NCBI GenBank assembly: GCA_031254155.1
Contig: JAIRVA010000109.1
Location: forward strand, 1-23,121
DNA from: Propionibacteriaceae bacterium
Lineage (GTDB): Bacteria; Actinomycetota; Actinomycetes; Propionibacteriales; Propionibacteriaceae
Reading direction: 5' to 3'
Length of the DNA stretch: 23,121 nt
Shown here piece by piece: positions 7,662-14,109 of the stretch. A program made the translations under genes and the position numbers. The notes under the pieces are model-generated. The model was not told where the DNA came from and did not search any database. It saw only the letters and a list, made by a program, of their open reading frames with translations. Numbering within the stretch: position 1 is the stretch's first letter; the number at the start of each line of letters is the position of its first letter.

Positions 7662-8993
7662 CTACTGCATCGCGAACTCGACGGTGTCTTGCGCCTCTTT
7701 GAGGGCGGTCGCCATGTCCGTACCACCCATGATCTTCGTGATCGCGGTGGAGACGGCGTCACGCGCCTCGTAGTAATACGCACCCGTGTTGTTGCTCGGC
7801 ACCTTGCCCGCGTAGCTGACGATCTTGGTGTAGATGGCGTCGTTGCTGAAGAACGCCTGCGGTTGCGCATACACCGCGGACTTGGCCGCCGGGGCCCAGT
7901 TTGCCAGCGCGCCGGAGGACGGCAGGATGGTGTCGTAGAACTCGGTCGAACCGGCGAAGGTCGACTTCAGGAAGTCCGCCGCGAGCGCGTAATTGGCGTT
8001 GGCGCTGATCGCCCACGACGAACCGCCGTTGGCCGAGTAGTTGGTCGCACCGTCCACGCCCTCGAGCTTCGGCATGTCGGTGATGTCCCACTTGCCGGAC
8101 TGGGCGGTCGCGCTCTGGATCGAGCCCAGGATCCAGCAGCCGTTGATCGTCCCCGCCACGTTGCCGTTGACGAACGTCTGAACGTACTCATCCCACGAGT
8201 TGACTTCGGTGAACACGCCCGCCTTCACGAGCTCTTGGTATGTGGCAATGGCCTTCTCCAGCGCGGCGTTGTCGACGATGGTCGGCTTGCCGTCGGCGTC
8301 GAACAGGCTGGCGCCGGCCGATTGCAGCATCATCATGATCGTGTCGGAGGAGTTGGCCTGGCCGGAGAGGAGCGGCTTGCCGGTCTTGGCGAGGACATCC
8401 TTGGCCTTGGTCAGCCAGTCGCTCCAGGTGAGATCGGTGAAGTCGTCGAGCTTGTAGCCGGCTTGCTGGAGAACGTCGGTCCGGTAGCCCGCGATCACGG
8501 CGCCGTTGTCGAACGGGAGACCGTAGTTCTTGCCGTCGATGACCGAGTAGTCGACCACCGATTGCGGGAACTGGGAGAAGTCGATGCCCGCGTTGCCGTA
8601 GTCGGCGAACAGTTCGGGGTAGTTGATGACGTTCTTCTGGTAGGCGTTGTTCTGGACGAGGAAGATGTCGGGCAGCTGGTCGGTCGTATTGGACTGGGCA
8701 AGCGTGGTGAGCTTGGTCTGCAGGTCGTCCCACGGCGTCTCGACGATGGTGAGCTTGAAGTCGGGGTGAGTCTTCTGGTAGACCTTTTCGGCCTCCTGCA
8801 TGGCGTAGATGTTGAACGTCGGGTCCCAGGTCCACACCGTGAGGGTTTTGCCCGTGATGTCGCCGGAGGGCGCCCCCGTGGTGGCCGCCCCCGTGGTCGA
8901 GGTACCAGTGTCGTTGTTACTGCCGCAGGCGGCGAGCCCCAAGCTCAGCGACGCCGCGGCGAGGACCGCGAGCGCTGTGGTTGATTTCTTCAT
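7662..8993 (-). CDS. Extracellular sugar-binding lipoprotein of ABC importer (family 1)
   Basis: A 443-residue substrate-binding protein. The N-terminus MKKSTTALAV is followed by a hydrophobic stretch and lipobox GLAAC with Cys23, so it should be lipid-anchored outside the membrane. A Ser/Thr/Gly-rich linker follows, then the mature binding domain starting KTLTVWTWDPTFNIYAMQEA, with typical features such as NGCWILGSIQSA and GGSSWAISANANYALAADFL. ATG 8993 has AGGA eight bases upstream. Its ATG overlaps the lacI stop as ATGA, so it is translationally coupled to the regulator. Together with the two permeases and lacZ it suggests a ligand such as lactose or a galacto-oligosaccharide; the exact sugar cannot be read from sequence. 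Confidence 0.92.
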   Translation of the reverse strand: MKKSTTALAVLAAASLSLGLAACGSNNDTGTSTTGAATTGAPSGDITGKTLTVWTWDPTFNIYAMQEAEKVYQKTHPDFKLTIVETPWDDLQTKLTTLAQSNTTDQLPDIFLVQNNAYQKNVINYPELFADYGNAGIDFSQFPQSVVDYSVIDGKNYGLPFDNGAVIAGYRTDVLQQAGYKLDDFTDLTWSDWLTKAKDVLAKTGKPLLSGQANSSDTIMMMLQSAGASLFDADGKPTIVDNAALEKAIATYQELVKAGVFTEVNSWDEYVQTFVNGNVAGTINGCWILGSIQSATAQSGKWDITDMPKLEGVDGATNYSANGGSSWAISANANYALAADFLKSTFAGSTEFYDTILPSSGALANWAPAAKSAVYAQPQAFFSNDAIYTKIVSYAGKVPSNNTGAYYYEARDAVSTAITKIMGGTDMATALKEAQDTVEFAMQ

Positions 8994-9979
8994 TCCTTGT
9001 TTCCTTTCAGTAGGGACGGTACCGCTTTTCGGTCCGATCTGTCTGTGATGATGGCGTACGACAAGCACATATTTTGTACCGTCTGTCCGCTCAGGCGGGC
9101 GAGCAGAAGCGTAGCGGCCTGGGCGCCAAGGTCATCGGCGTCGAAGCGGAGGACGGGTACATCGGGGTTCAGCGCCTCCAGCAGCGGCGAGTCGTAGAAG
9201 GAAGCGACCCGGAGCGTGTCGCGCTTGGTCCCCAGGCGACCCGTCCGCAGGTTGGACTCCAGGCAGCCGCAGATCATGTCGTCCTCGCAAAACACAAGAT
9301 CGACGCCCTGGTCCCGCAGGGCGCGGAAGGCGGTGACGACGGACCGCTCGTCGGTGGCCCCCCAGGCGATGGGCGCGCCGGGGGCGCCGTCCCGGAAACC
9401 CTTGGCGCGGGCGCGGGTGACGAGGTGGGCGCCCGAACCGGCGATGAGGCCCGGCGTACCGCTCCACTGGTCGAGTAGCCGGGTCGTGAGCTCGCGGCAG
9501 GCGGTCCGGTGGTCGTGGTCGATCTGGATCACGTCGGCGCGGGGGGTGGTCCCGATCAGCACAAACGGCAGTCCGGTCCCGGCGAGGTAGCCGAGCAGCC
9601 GCGACCCCACGAGGTTCCGCGACACGATCACCCCGTCCACCTTCTGCTGGCTGACGACCCGCTGGACATCCGCGTACGTGTTGTCGACGACCAGCGTGTC
9701 GTACGCGTGGGCCACGGCCTGCCGGCGGACCCCCACCAGGCACTGCAGGAAGAAGGGCAGTTGCGTCAGTTCGCGCGCGGAGGGTACGGTGAACGCAATG
9801 TTCATCGTCTTGCGGCGGCTGAGGCTCTGGGCGATGGTGTTGGGGTGGAAATCGTGGGCGGTCATGTAGTCGAGGACGCGTTGGCGGGTGGCCGGCGCGA
9901 TGCGGCCGTGCCCGGTGATGGCGCGCGACACCGTACCCTTGGAAATCCCCAAGGCGGCTGCCACGTCGTCAATCTTCAT
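8990..9979 (-). CDS. LacI-family transcriptional repressor of the galactoside operon
   Basis: A 329-residue regulator. The N-terminal helix-turn-helix reads MKIDDVAAALGISKGTVSRA, followed by the hinge NTIAQSLSRRKT that inserts in the minor groove. The periplasmic-binding-protein-like effector domain begins NIAFTVPSARELTQLPFF and includes VDGVIVSRNLVGSRLLGYL and VFCEDDMICG. ATG 9979 has GAGGTGA just upstream. Its stop overlaps the binding-protein start (8990-8993), making it the first gene of the operon it presumably controls. With the operator at 10018-10035 directly after the promoter, autorepression relieved by an imported or processed galactoside is the simplest model. The inducer is unknown. 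Confidence 0.92.
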   Translation of the reverse strand: MKIDDVAAALGISKGTVSRAITGHGRIAPATRQRVLDYMTAHDFHPNTIAQSLSRRKTMNIAFTVPSARELTQLPFFLQCLVGVRRQAVAHAYDTLVVDNTYADVQRVVSQQKVDGVIVSRNLVGSRLLGYLAGTGLPFVLIGTTPRADVIQIDHDHRTACRELTTRLLDQWSGTPGLIAGSGAHLVTRARAKGFRDGAPGAPIAWGATDERSVVTAFRALRDQGVDLVFCEDDMICGCLESNLRTGRLGTKRDTLRVASFYDSPLLEALNPDVPVLRFDADDLGAQAATLLLARLSGQTVQNMCLSYAIITDRSDRKAVPSLLKGNKE

Positions 9980-10017
9980 GTCACCTCGCTGTGATGCCCG
10001 TTCGCCCGTACCCCGGC

Positions 10018-10035
10018 TGCGTTACCGGTTACGCA
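10018..10035 (-). promoter_or_regulatory. LacI-type operator of the lac operon
   Basis: TGCGTTACCGGTTACGCA is an 18-bp palindrome with one mismatched pair and a central CG, the usual geometry for LacI-family operators. It lies 38 bp upstream of the lacI ATG and just downstream of the proposed -10, where a bound repressor would block initiation. An overlapping GGTTA...TAACC pair (10027-10031 and 10040-10044) may be a second half-site. Confidence 0.65.
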
Positions 10036-10037
10036 CC

Positions 10038-10066
10038 AGGTAACCACGTGGGTACGAGCGTGTCAA
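10038..10066 (-). promoter_or_regulatory. Promoter of the lacI-ABC-lacZ operon
   Basis: On the minus strand a perfect -35 TTGACA (10066-10061) is separated by 17 bp from TTACCT (10043-10038), a weak -10 candidate. Initiation would fall inside the palindrome at 10018-10035. The -35 is convincing; the -10 is poor, which would fit a promoter tuned by regulation. Confidence 0.55.
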
Positions 10067-10110
10067 GGCGGGGGCAGGATCGTGACCAAACCGTTATGGG
10101 AGGGTACGAG

Positions 10111-10175
10111 GAGGTTTGGTAGGGGTTACCTCGCGGATATCGCCCGGAAGTGGGTGCTAACCCATACCAAACCTC
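10111..10175. repeat. 20-bp imperfect inverted repeat with 25-bp spacer
   Basis: Arms 10111-10130 and 10156-10175 match as reverse complements at 18 of 20 positions; the outer 11 bp (GAGGTTTGGTA / TACCAAACCTC) are perfect. ACCAAACC also occurs nearby at 10086-10093. No T run follows, and the flanking genes are divergent, so a terminator makes no sense here. It could be a dimeric operator or the ends of a small inserted element. The right arm contains the stop codon that closes the antitoxin-like frame downstream. Confidence 0.7.
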
Positions 10176-10307
10176 ACGGCCGAGCCGTTCTACGCCGCCG
10201 CCCCCGAGGTGCCCTCCCGTCGCGCCGTGCAGTACGGGGATGACGTCGTACCACCCGGCCGCGATCTGGCCGCCGATCTGGAGCGAGATCGGACGCGCCT
10301 TGAGTGA
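10161..10307 (+). pseudogene. Possible headless antitoxin remnant before the PIN toxin
   Basis: In the frame ending at TGA 10305-10307 the translation is protein-like and typical of an antitoxin tail (RRAVQYGDDVVPPGRDLAAD, then LERDRTRLE). The stop overlaps the toxin's TTG start, the usual vapBC coupling. The frame is closed upstream by TAA 10158-10160, inside the inverted repeat, and the only start inside it is GTG 10209, giving about 32 residues. The DNA-binding N-terminal half seems to be missing. The identification is by position and composition only; chance is possible. Confidence 0.35.
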
Positions 10308-10725
10308 GCGGTGGTACGTGGACTCGTCGGTGGTCTTGCGGATCGTCAAGGCGGGCTCGCCTGCGGCCCGATCCTGGTTCGAGGCCGCTCTGGTGGCGGG
10401 TGATGTCTTTGTTGCCTCTCGCTTGATGAAAGCGGAGGTCCTCCGCGTCCTCACGAACAACGGGGTCGATCTCGCCGGCGCGTCGGACCTGATCGCCCGG
10501 TTCGTACTGCTGAGCCTGGACGACAACCTCGTCGATGAGGCGATCAGTCTGGGCGTCTCGCTGGGGGCAGCGGACGCACTCCACATTGCCTCGGCGCTGC
10601 GGGTTGGCGCCGCCGCAATCACGGTGGTCACCCACGACGCCCAGATGGCCGCAGGCGCCGAGGCGTTGGGTTTCGCGGTCATCGATCCAGTGACAGACGA
10701 CCCCCTGCGCCCGCCGGTGGTGTAG
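10300..10725 (+). CDS. VapC-like PIN-domain ribonuclease toxin
   Basis: A 141-residue PIN domain, the normal length for VapC toxins, which cut tRNA or rRNA in an Mg2+-dependent way and are held inactive by an antitoxin. The four acidic positions are present: Asp8 in WYVDSS, Glu46 in LMKAEVLRV, Asp92 in GAADALHIAS and Asp113 in VVTHDAQM. TTG 10300 is chosen because it gives the standard N-terminus one turn before the first catalytic Asp and overlaps the upstream antitoxin-like stop. An ATG at 10150 in the same frame would add about 50 Pro-rich residues unlike PIN proteins. No complete antitoxin gene is visible on either side, which is odd for an apparently intact toxin. Confidence 0.75.
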   Translation: MSERWYVDSSVVLRIVKAGSPAARSWFEAALVAGDVFVASRLMKAEVLRVLTNNGVDLAGASDLIARFVLLSLDDNLVDEAISLGVSLGAADALHIASALRVGAAAITVVTHDAQMAAGAEALGFAVIDPVTDDPLRPPVV

Positions 10726-10780
10726 GTACCTTTCAGCTAGCTGCGATCGCCCAGGGCGTACGGACCCCGTCATGGATTTT

Positions 10781-10799
10781 TTGTACATCGGATGCACAA
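10781..10799. promoter_or_regulatory. 19-bp palindrome, candidate operator
   Basis: TTGTACATC-G-GATGCACAA is a 9-1-9 palindrome with one mismatched pair, next to a run of seven T. It lies in the 357-bp gap between the PIN gene and padR. Its size and symmetry suggest a repressor or activator site, but there is no gene start within 280 bp downstream. Confidence 0.4.
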
Positions 10800-10835
10800 T
10801 TCCCCTGGGCCTCGGGGGGTCGGGTGAGTGGGTAA

Positions 10836-10852
10836 CCCGGCCAACGGCCGGG
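10836..10852. terminator. GC-rich hairpin, possible PIN-gene terminator
   Basis: CCCGGCC-AAC-GGCCGGG is a perfect 7-bp stem with a 3-base loop, about 110 bp after the PIN stop. It has no T tail, so if it terminates it is of the tail-less kind often seen in high-GC bacteria. It abuts the GTGCGAA repeat cluster. Confidence 0.35.
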
Positions 10853-10954
10853 AGTGTGAAGCTATGTCGGCGTTTTCCGGGTTGTGGGCGACTTGGTTTC
10901 GCACCCGTACCTGCACCGGTGCGAAATGACCCGCCGATGCGAGGGTATGTCACC
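10852..10954. repeat. GTGCGAA repeat cluster, copy A
   Basis: Units related to GAGTGCGAAGGCATGTCGGC occur at 10852-10871 and, more diverged, 10936-10954. Between them is an inverted pair TTTCGCACC (10897-10905) and GGTGCGAAA (10918-10926). The block aligns end to end with the cluster at 22110-22202: same unit, then CCGGG, then GG-TTCGCAC, then GTGCGAA. The rest of 10726-11082 holds only the sites listed separately. Confidence 0.65.
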
Positions 10955-10978
10955 CAGGGGCCCATTTTGCCCCGTGGT

Positions 10979-11008
10979 TTGACACGTACCTCTACTCTGT
11001 GCCACTAT
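10979..11008 (+). promoter_or_regulatory. Promoter of the padR-ABC exporter operon
   Basis: A perfect -35 TTGACA (10979-10984) is followed 18 bp later by CACTAT (11003-11008), a moderate -10. The expected start falls within or beside the palindrome GTACTAGTAC (11009-11018). The mRNA would have a leader of roughly 70 bases before the padR ATG. Confidence 0.6.
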
Positions 11009-11060
11009 GTACTAGTACTCAGTGCTACTGCATATCAGCGATACTGCATATCGGTGGCAC
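10999..11060 (+). promoter_or_regulatory. Candidate PadR operator region with nested repeats
   Basis: Three symmetries are stacked here: outer inverted arms GTGCCAC (10999-11005) and GTGGCAC (11054-11060), a perfect palindrome GTACTAGTAC (11009-11018), and an 11-bp direct repeat TACTGCATATC (11026-11036 and 11042-11052, 16-bp period). PadR repressors usually bind inverted repeats overlapping their own promoter, so autorepression is likely. The local AT content is higher than in the surroundings. Confidence 0.55.
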
Positions 11061-11082
11061 TACCTACCTGAAGGAGGTGACC

Positions 11083-11406
11083 ATGGACAACTTGACCGAG
11101 ATGCTGAAGGGTGTGCTGGAGGGCTCGGTACTGGAGATCATCAGCCGCGGCGACACGTACGGCTACGAGATCACCCGCCGCCTGAACGCCCTGGGGTTCA
11201 CGGATGTTGTCGAGGGTACGGTGTACGCGATCCTGATCCGGCTGGAGAAGAACGGCCTGGTCGAGGTGACGCGGAAACCGTCCGAGCTGGGACCGCCGCG
11301 CAAGTTCTTCGCGTTGAATGACGCGGGTCGCGACGAACTGCGCCGGTTCTGGGAGAAATGGGCTTTTGTCGCGTCGAAACTCACAGAATTGAAGGAGCAA
11401 TCATGA
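11083..11406 (+). CDS. PadR-family transcriptional regulator
   Basis: A 107-residue winged-helix protein. It begins MDNLTEMLKGVLEGSVLEII, then SRGDTYGYEITRRLNALGF, VEGTVYAILIRLEKNGLVEV (recognition helix and wing) and GPPRKFFALNDAGRDELRRF, all hallmarks of PadR. ATG 11083 follows a near-perfect AAGGAGGTGA; in-frame starts further upstream lie in the promoter. PadR proteins act as dimers that release DNA on binding a toxic ligand, often derepressing an exporter. It is the first gene of a four-gene run, its stop overlapping the next start as ATGA, and it probably represses its own operon from the repeats upstream. Confidence 0.93.
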   Translation: MDNLTEMLKGVLEGSVLEIISRGDTYGYEITRRLNALGFTDVVEGTVYAILIRLEKNGLVEVTRKPSELGPPRKFFALNDAGRDELRRFWEKWAFVASKLTELKEQS

Positions 11407-11750
11407 CCAAGAAGAGCCTGATCGAAGCCGTCGTGGGCGATCTGGGCGAGAAGAAGCGCTGGCGGGCACTCCAACGGCGCATCAAGGCGCTGCCGGGCGA
11501 CTACCACACGGCGTACAAGCAGATTCAGAAGTACGTCTGGACCGCCACCGGCATCGAAACCATCCAGCCGCTGGAGGCCCTGGTCGACCTGTTCGAGGAG
11601 GGCGCGGCGGCGCACCGGCCGGTGCTCGACATCACCGGTACCGACGTGGCCGCCGTCGTCGACGAGCTCGTCTACGGGGAACAGGGGTACTTCGAGAAGC
11701 GCCGGGCGGCCCTCAACGAGGCGATGCGCAAGCTGGGGAACGTCCAATGA
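11403..11750 (+). CDS. DUF1048 family protein
   Basis: A 115-residue soluble, apparently all-helical protein beginning MTKKSLIEAVVGDLGEKKRW and including RIKALPGDYHTAYKQIQKYV, a pattern I recognise as DUF1048. Its function is not known. The family is regularly encoded between a PadR regulator and an ABC-2 exporter, exactly as here, so a role in sensing or in modulating the regulator or transporter is plausible. The start ATG 11403 has AAGGAG upstream and overlaps the padR stop. Its own stop overlaps the ABC ATPase start (11747-11750), so expression is tightly coupled. No membrane segment or catalytic motif is visible. Confidence 0.85.
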   Translation: MTKKSLIEAVVGDLGEKKRWRALQRRIKALPGDYHTAYKQIQKYVWTATGIETIQPLEALVDLFEEGAAAHRPVLDITGTDVAAVVDELVYGEQGYFEKRRAALNEAMRKLGNVQ

Positions 11751-12529
11751 GCAACGCCATCGAGGTGAAGGGCCTGACCAAATCCTTCAAGTCAACAGTC
11801 AAAGATTCCGTACAACGTACGGAAGTTCTCAAGGGAGTTGACTTCACCGTCCAGCCGGGTGAGATCTTCGCCCTGCTCGGCTCGAACGGGGCCGGCAAGA
11901 CGACCACGATCAACATCCTCACCACGCTGATGAGCGCCGACGGGGGCACGGCCTCGATCTGCGGGTACGACGTGGCGGCCCAGCCGGACAAGGTCCGGCA
12001 GTCGATCTCGCTGACCGGCCAGTTCGCCGCCGTCGACGACATCCTGACCGGCCGCGAAAACGTCATCCTCATCGCGAAGCTGCGGGACGTACCCCATCCT
12101 GACAAGGTCGCGGACGCCCTCCTGGAACGTTTCCAGCTCACCGACGCCGCCCACAAGCGCGCCGGGCTCTACTCGGGCGGCATGAAGCGCCGTCTGGACA
12201 TCGCCATGAGCCTCACGGGTCAGCCGCCGGTGATCTTCCTCGACGAGCCGACGATGGGCCTCGACCCGGAGGGGCGCCTCGAGGTCTGGAAGATGGTGCA
12301 GGAACTCGCGCAGAACGGGACGACGATCCTGCTGACAACGCAGTACCTCGACGAGGCCGAGCAACTCGCCGACCGGATCGCCATCCTGAATGGCGGGGTC
12401 ATCATCGCGAACGGGACGATGGACGAGCTGAAACAGCTCTTCCCGCCCGCGGAGACGGTGTACGTGGAAAAGCAACCGAGCCTGGAAGAGATCTTCCTCG
12501 CGATCATCGGGGCGAAGGCAGGTCACTGA
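11747..12529 (+). CDS. ABC-2 type exporter ATP-binding protein (DrrA-like, short form)
   Basis: A 260-residue ABC ATPase with Walker A GSNGAGKTT, Q-loop region SLTGQFAAVDDILTGRENV, signature YSGGMKRRLD, Walker B VIFLDEPTMGLDP and switch region ILLTTQYLDEAEQLADRIAI. It powers efflux through the permease encoded next. It is shorter than classical DrrA (about 330 residues), lacking the usual C-terminal extension, but ends with PSLEEIFLAIIG, normal for the PadR-linked subgroup. A small insertion (KSTVKDSVQRT) lies in the first strand pair. The start overlaps the DUF1048 stop by 4 bp and the permease ATG follows 1 bp after the stop. The substrate is unknown; antibiotics or lipids are common for the family. 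Confidence 0.93.
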   Translation: MSNAIEVKGLTKSFKSTVKDSVQRTEVLKGVDFTVQPGEIFALLGSNGAGKTTTINILTTLMSADGGTASICGYDVAAQPDKVRQSISLTGQFAAVDDILTGRENVILIAKLRDVPHPDKVADALLERFQLTDAAHKRAGLYSGGMKRRLDIAMSLTGQPPVIFLDEPTMGLDPEGRLEVWKMVQELAQNGTTILLTTQYLDEAEQLADRIAILNGGVIIANGTMDELKQLFPPAETVYVEKQPSLEEIFLAIIGAKAGH

Positions 12530-12530
12530 C

Positions 12531-13292
12531 ATGAACAAAACCGGAGTCCTCTTCGGGCGGCTGATGCGCCACATCCTGCGCAGCCCGGACACCATCATCA
12601 CGGTCGCGCTGATGCCCATCGCGATCCTGCTCATGTTCGTTTTCGTCTTCGGGGGCGCCATGAAGGACGCGCTCCCGGCGGGTACGAACTACGCCACGTA
12701 CATGTTGCCCGGCATCCTGATCATGGCCATCGCGAGCGGGATCTCGTACACCGCCTTCCGCATGTTCCAGGACATGCAAGCCGGCATCTTCGCCCGCTTC
12801 AACTCGATGCCGATTGCCCGCTCGTCCGCCCTGTGGGCGCACGTCTTGACCTCACTCGTGTCGAACCTCATGACCGTCGTCCTCATCTTCCTGGTCGGGC
12901 TGCTCGTCGGCTTCCGGTCGGGGGCGGGCCTCCTGGCGTGGCTCGGCGTGGCGGGAATGCTCATCCTCACGACGCTGGCCCTGACCTGGGTCGCGGTGAC
13001 GCCGGGCATCAAGGCGACCACGATGGAGGGCGCGAGTGCCTTCTCGTACCCCCTCATCTTCCTGCCCTTCATCTCCTCGGCGTTTGTACCAACATCGACG
13101 ATGCCCCTAGTCCTGCGCGTTTTCGCGAATTATCAACCGGTGACCCCGATTGTCAACACCATCCGCAACCTGCTGGCCGAGCGGCCCCTGGGCAACGACT
13201 GGTGGGTCGCGCTCCTCTGGTGCGTCGGAATCACGGCCGTGGCGTACGTCTTCGCCATCCGGTCCTACAACCGCCGGGCCCTGAATAGGTGA
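12531..13292 (+). CDS. ABC-2 type exporter permease (DrrB-like)
   Basis: A 253-residue membrane protein with about six spans. The first is around VALMPIAILLMFVFVFGGAM; then TYMLPGILIMAIASGISYTA, the conserved cytoplasmic stretch FQDMQAGIFARFNSMPIARS, two central spans, the VPTSTMPLVLRVFANYQPVT loop and a final span before SYNRRALNR. The order and the loop motifs are those of DrrB and related multidrug or lipid exporters. It forms the transmembrane half of the pump with the ATPase just upstream. It is the last gene of the operon; a long hairpin begins 8 bp after its stop. Confidence 0.92.
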   Translation: MNKTGVLFGRLMRHILRSPDTIITVALMPIAILLMFVFVFGGAMKDALPAGTNYATYMLPGILIMAIASGISYTAFRMFQDMQAGIFARFNSMPIARSSALWAHVLTSLVSNLMTVVLIFLVGLLVGFRSGAGLLAWLGVAGMLILTTLALTWVAVTPGIKATTMEGASAFSYPLIFLPFISSAFVPTSTMPLVLRVFANYQPVTPIVNTIRNLLAERPLGNDWWVALLWCVGITAVAYVFAIRSYNRRALNR

Positions 13293-13299
13293 CTCGGAA

Positions 13300-13347
13300 G
13301 ACTGTGGTCGCTTTTGCGTCGAGTATGACGTAAAAGCGACCACAGTC
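13300..13347. terminator. Long hairpin between convergent genes, putative bidirectional terminator
   Basis: Arms 13300-13320 and 13327-13347 pair over 21 positions with a single mismatch and a 6-base loop (GAGTAT); the outer 16 bp are perfect. It lies between the exporter permease (plus) and the membrane-anchored protein (minus), where a two-way terminator is expected. The T/A-rich part is inside the stem, not after it, so it is not a textbook terminator. Confidence 0.65.
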
Positions 13348-13362
13348 AGTCGTGACGTACGT

Positions 13363-14064
13363 TTACGTGAGCAACATGGCCGTGGCCACGACGATGCCGA
13401 GGAGGACGAGCAGTACGGTGATGGCCAGCAGAGTGGCCCGGATGTAGTGGGGCCGGGGGGCGGGTTCGGGGGTGTCATCAGCGAGAGTCGGCGCGGCCCC
13501 TCCGGTGTCGGGTTCGCCCGCAGCGGGTACCGTGGGGCCGGGAACGTCGGACGGGGGAGCCGACAGGGCGGACGGGGTCGGGTCACCGGCCGGTGCGGCT
13601 GGTTCCGGCTGGGCGGGCTCGGACGCCTGCTCCGCGCGGAGGTGGTCGAGCCGGGCGCGGGCGCGGCGGATTCGTTCCTGGCGCAGCAGGTCGGTGGGAG
13701 GACGCAGGGGTAGCTCCGCCTCCTCAGTCACCGTTGTCTCGCCCCGCCCCGGCCCAGCCCCCCGGACCACTCGCGCGTGGTCCTGTCGGACGGAGTCTTT
13801 CGACGCCGCGTCCGTGACGGCCAGGTCTGCCCCCGCGAGGTCGCGTACGTTTTGGCTTGTCGAACTGGATTCGACGTAGTGGGCGTACGTCAGCCCAGCC
13901 GGGACGTACTCTTGCGCCCGCAAGAAACGTTCCCGCGACGGCGCCGGCTCGTCGCTGCGGGCGCGCGGCCGCGCCGTCCGTCCGTACACTGGCTGAAGAT
14001 AGCCCGAACGCTCGTCCGCCAACGTGGCGTGGCCAGCCGGACCATGCGGTTGCCCCAAAGTCAT
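13363..14064 (-). CDS. Proline-rich protein with C-terminal membrane anchor, unknown function
   Basis: I do not recognise this 233-residue protein. It has a polar N-terminal half with QEYVPAGLTYAHYVESSSTS, a basic helical stretch RQERIRRARARLDHLRAEQA (about 127-146), then about 50 residues rich in Pro, Ala and acidic residues. It ends in a single membrane segment, HYIRATLLAITVLLVLLGIV, running to the last residues. This suggests a tail-anchored protein facing the cytoplasm or, less likely, outward. No signal peptide is visible. ATG 14064 has a weak AAAGGGG nine bases upstream. It is a lone gene between the exporter operon (convergent) and the structured element before the two-component genes. 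Its composition matches its neighbours. Confidence 0.6.
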   Translation of the reverse strand: MTLGQPHGPAGHATLADERSGYLQPVYGRTARPRARSDEPAPSRERFLRAQEYVPAGLTYAHYVESSSTSQNVRDLAGADLAVTDAASKDSVRQDHARVVRGAGPGRGETTVTEEAELPLRPPTDLLRQERIRRARARLDHLRAEQASEPAQPEPAAPAGDPTPSALSAPPSDVPGPTVPAAGEPDTGGAAPTLADDTPEPAPRPHYIRATLLAITVLLVLLGIVVATAMLLT

Positions 14065-14109
14065 CGCAAAATGCCCCTTTACGCGATTTTGTGAGAAATG
14101 CTGACTGGC

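Noticed and set aside
7601..7870. 90-residue N-terminal extension of the first permease
   Set aside because: It overlaps the binding-protein gene in another frame, is Arg/Ser-rich, and would translate through the hairpin.
10174..10965. 263-residue open frame on the minus strand across the PIN gene and repeats
   Set aside because: The translation is Arg/Pro/Gly-rich without domain, and the plus strand encodes a recognisable PIN domain.
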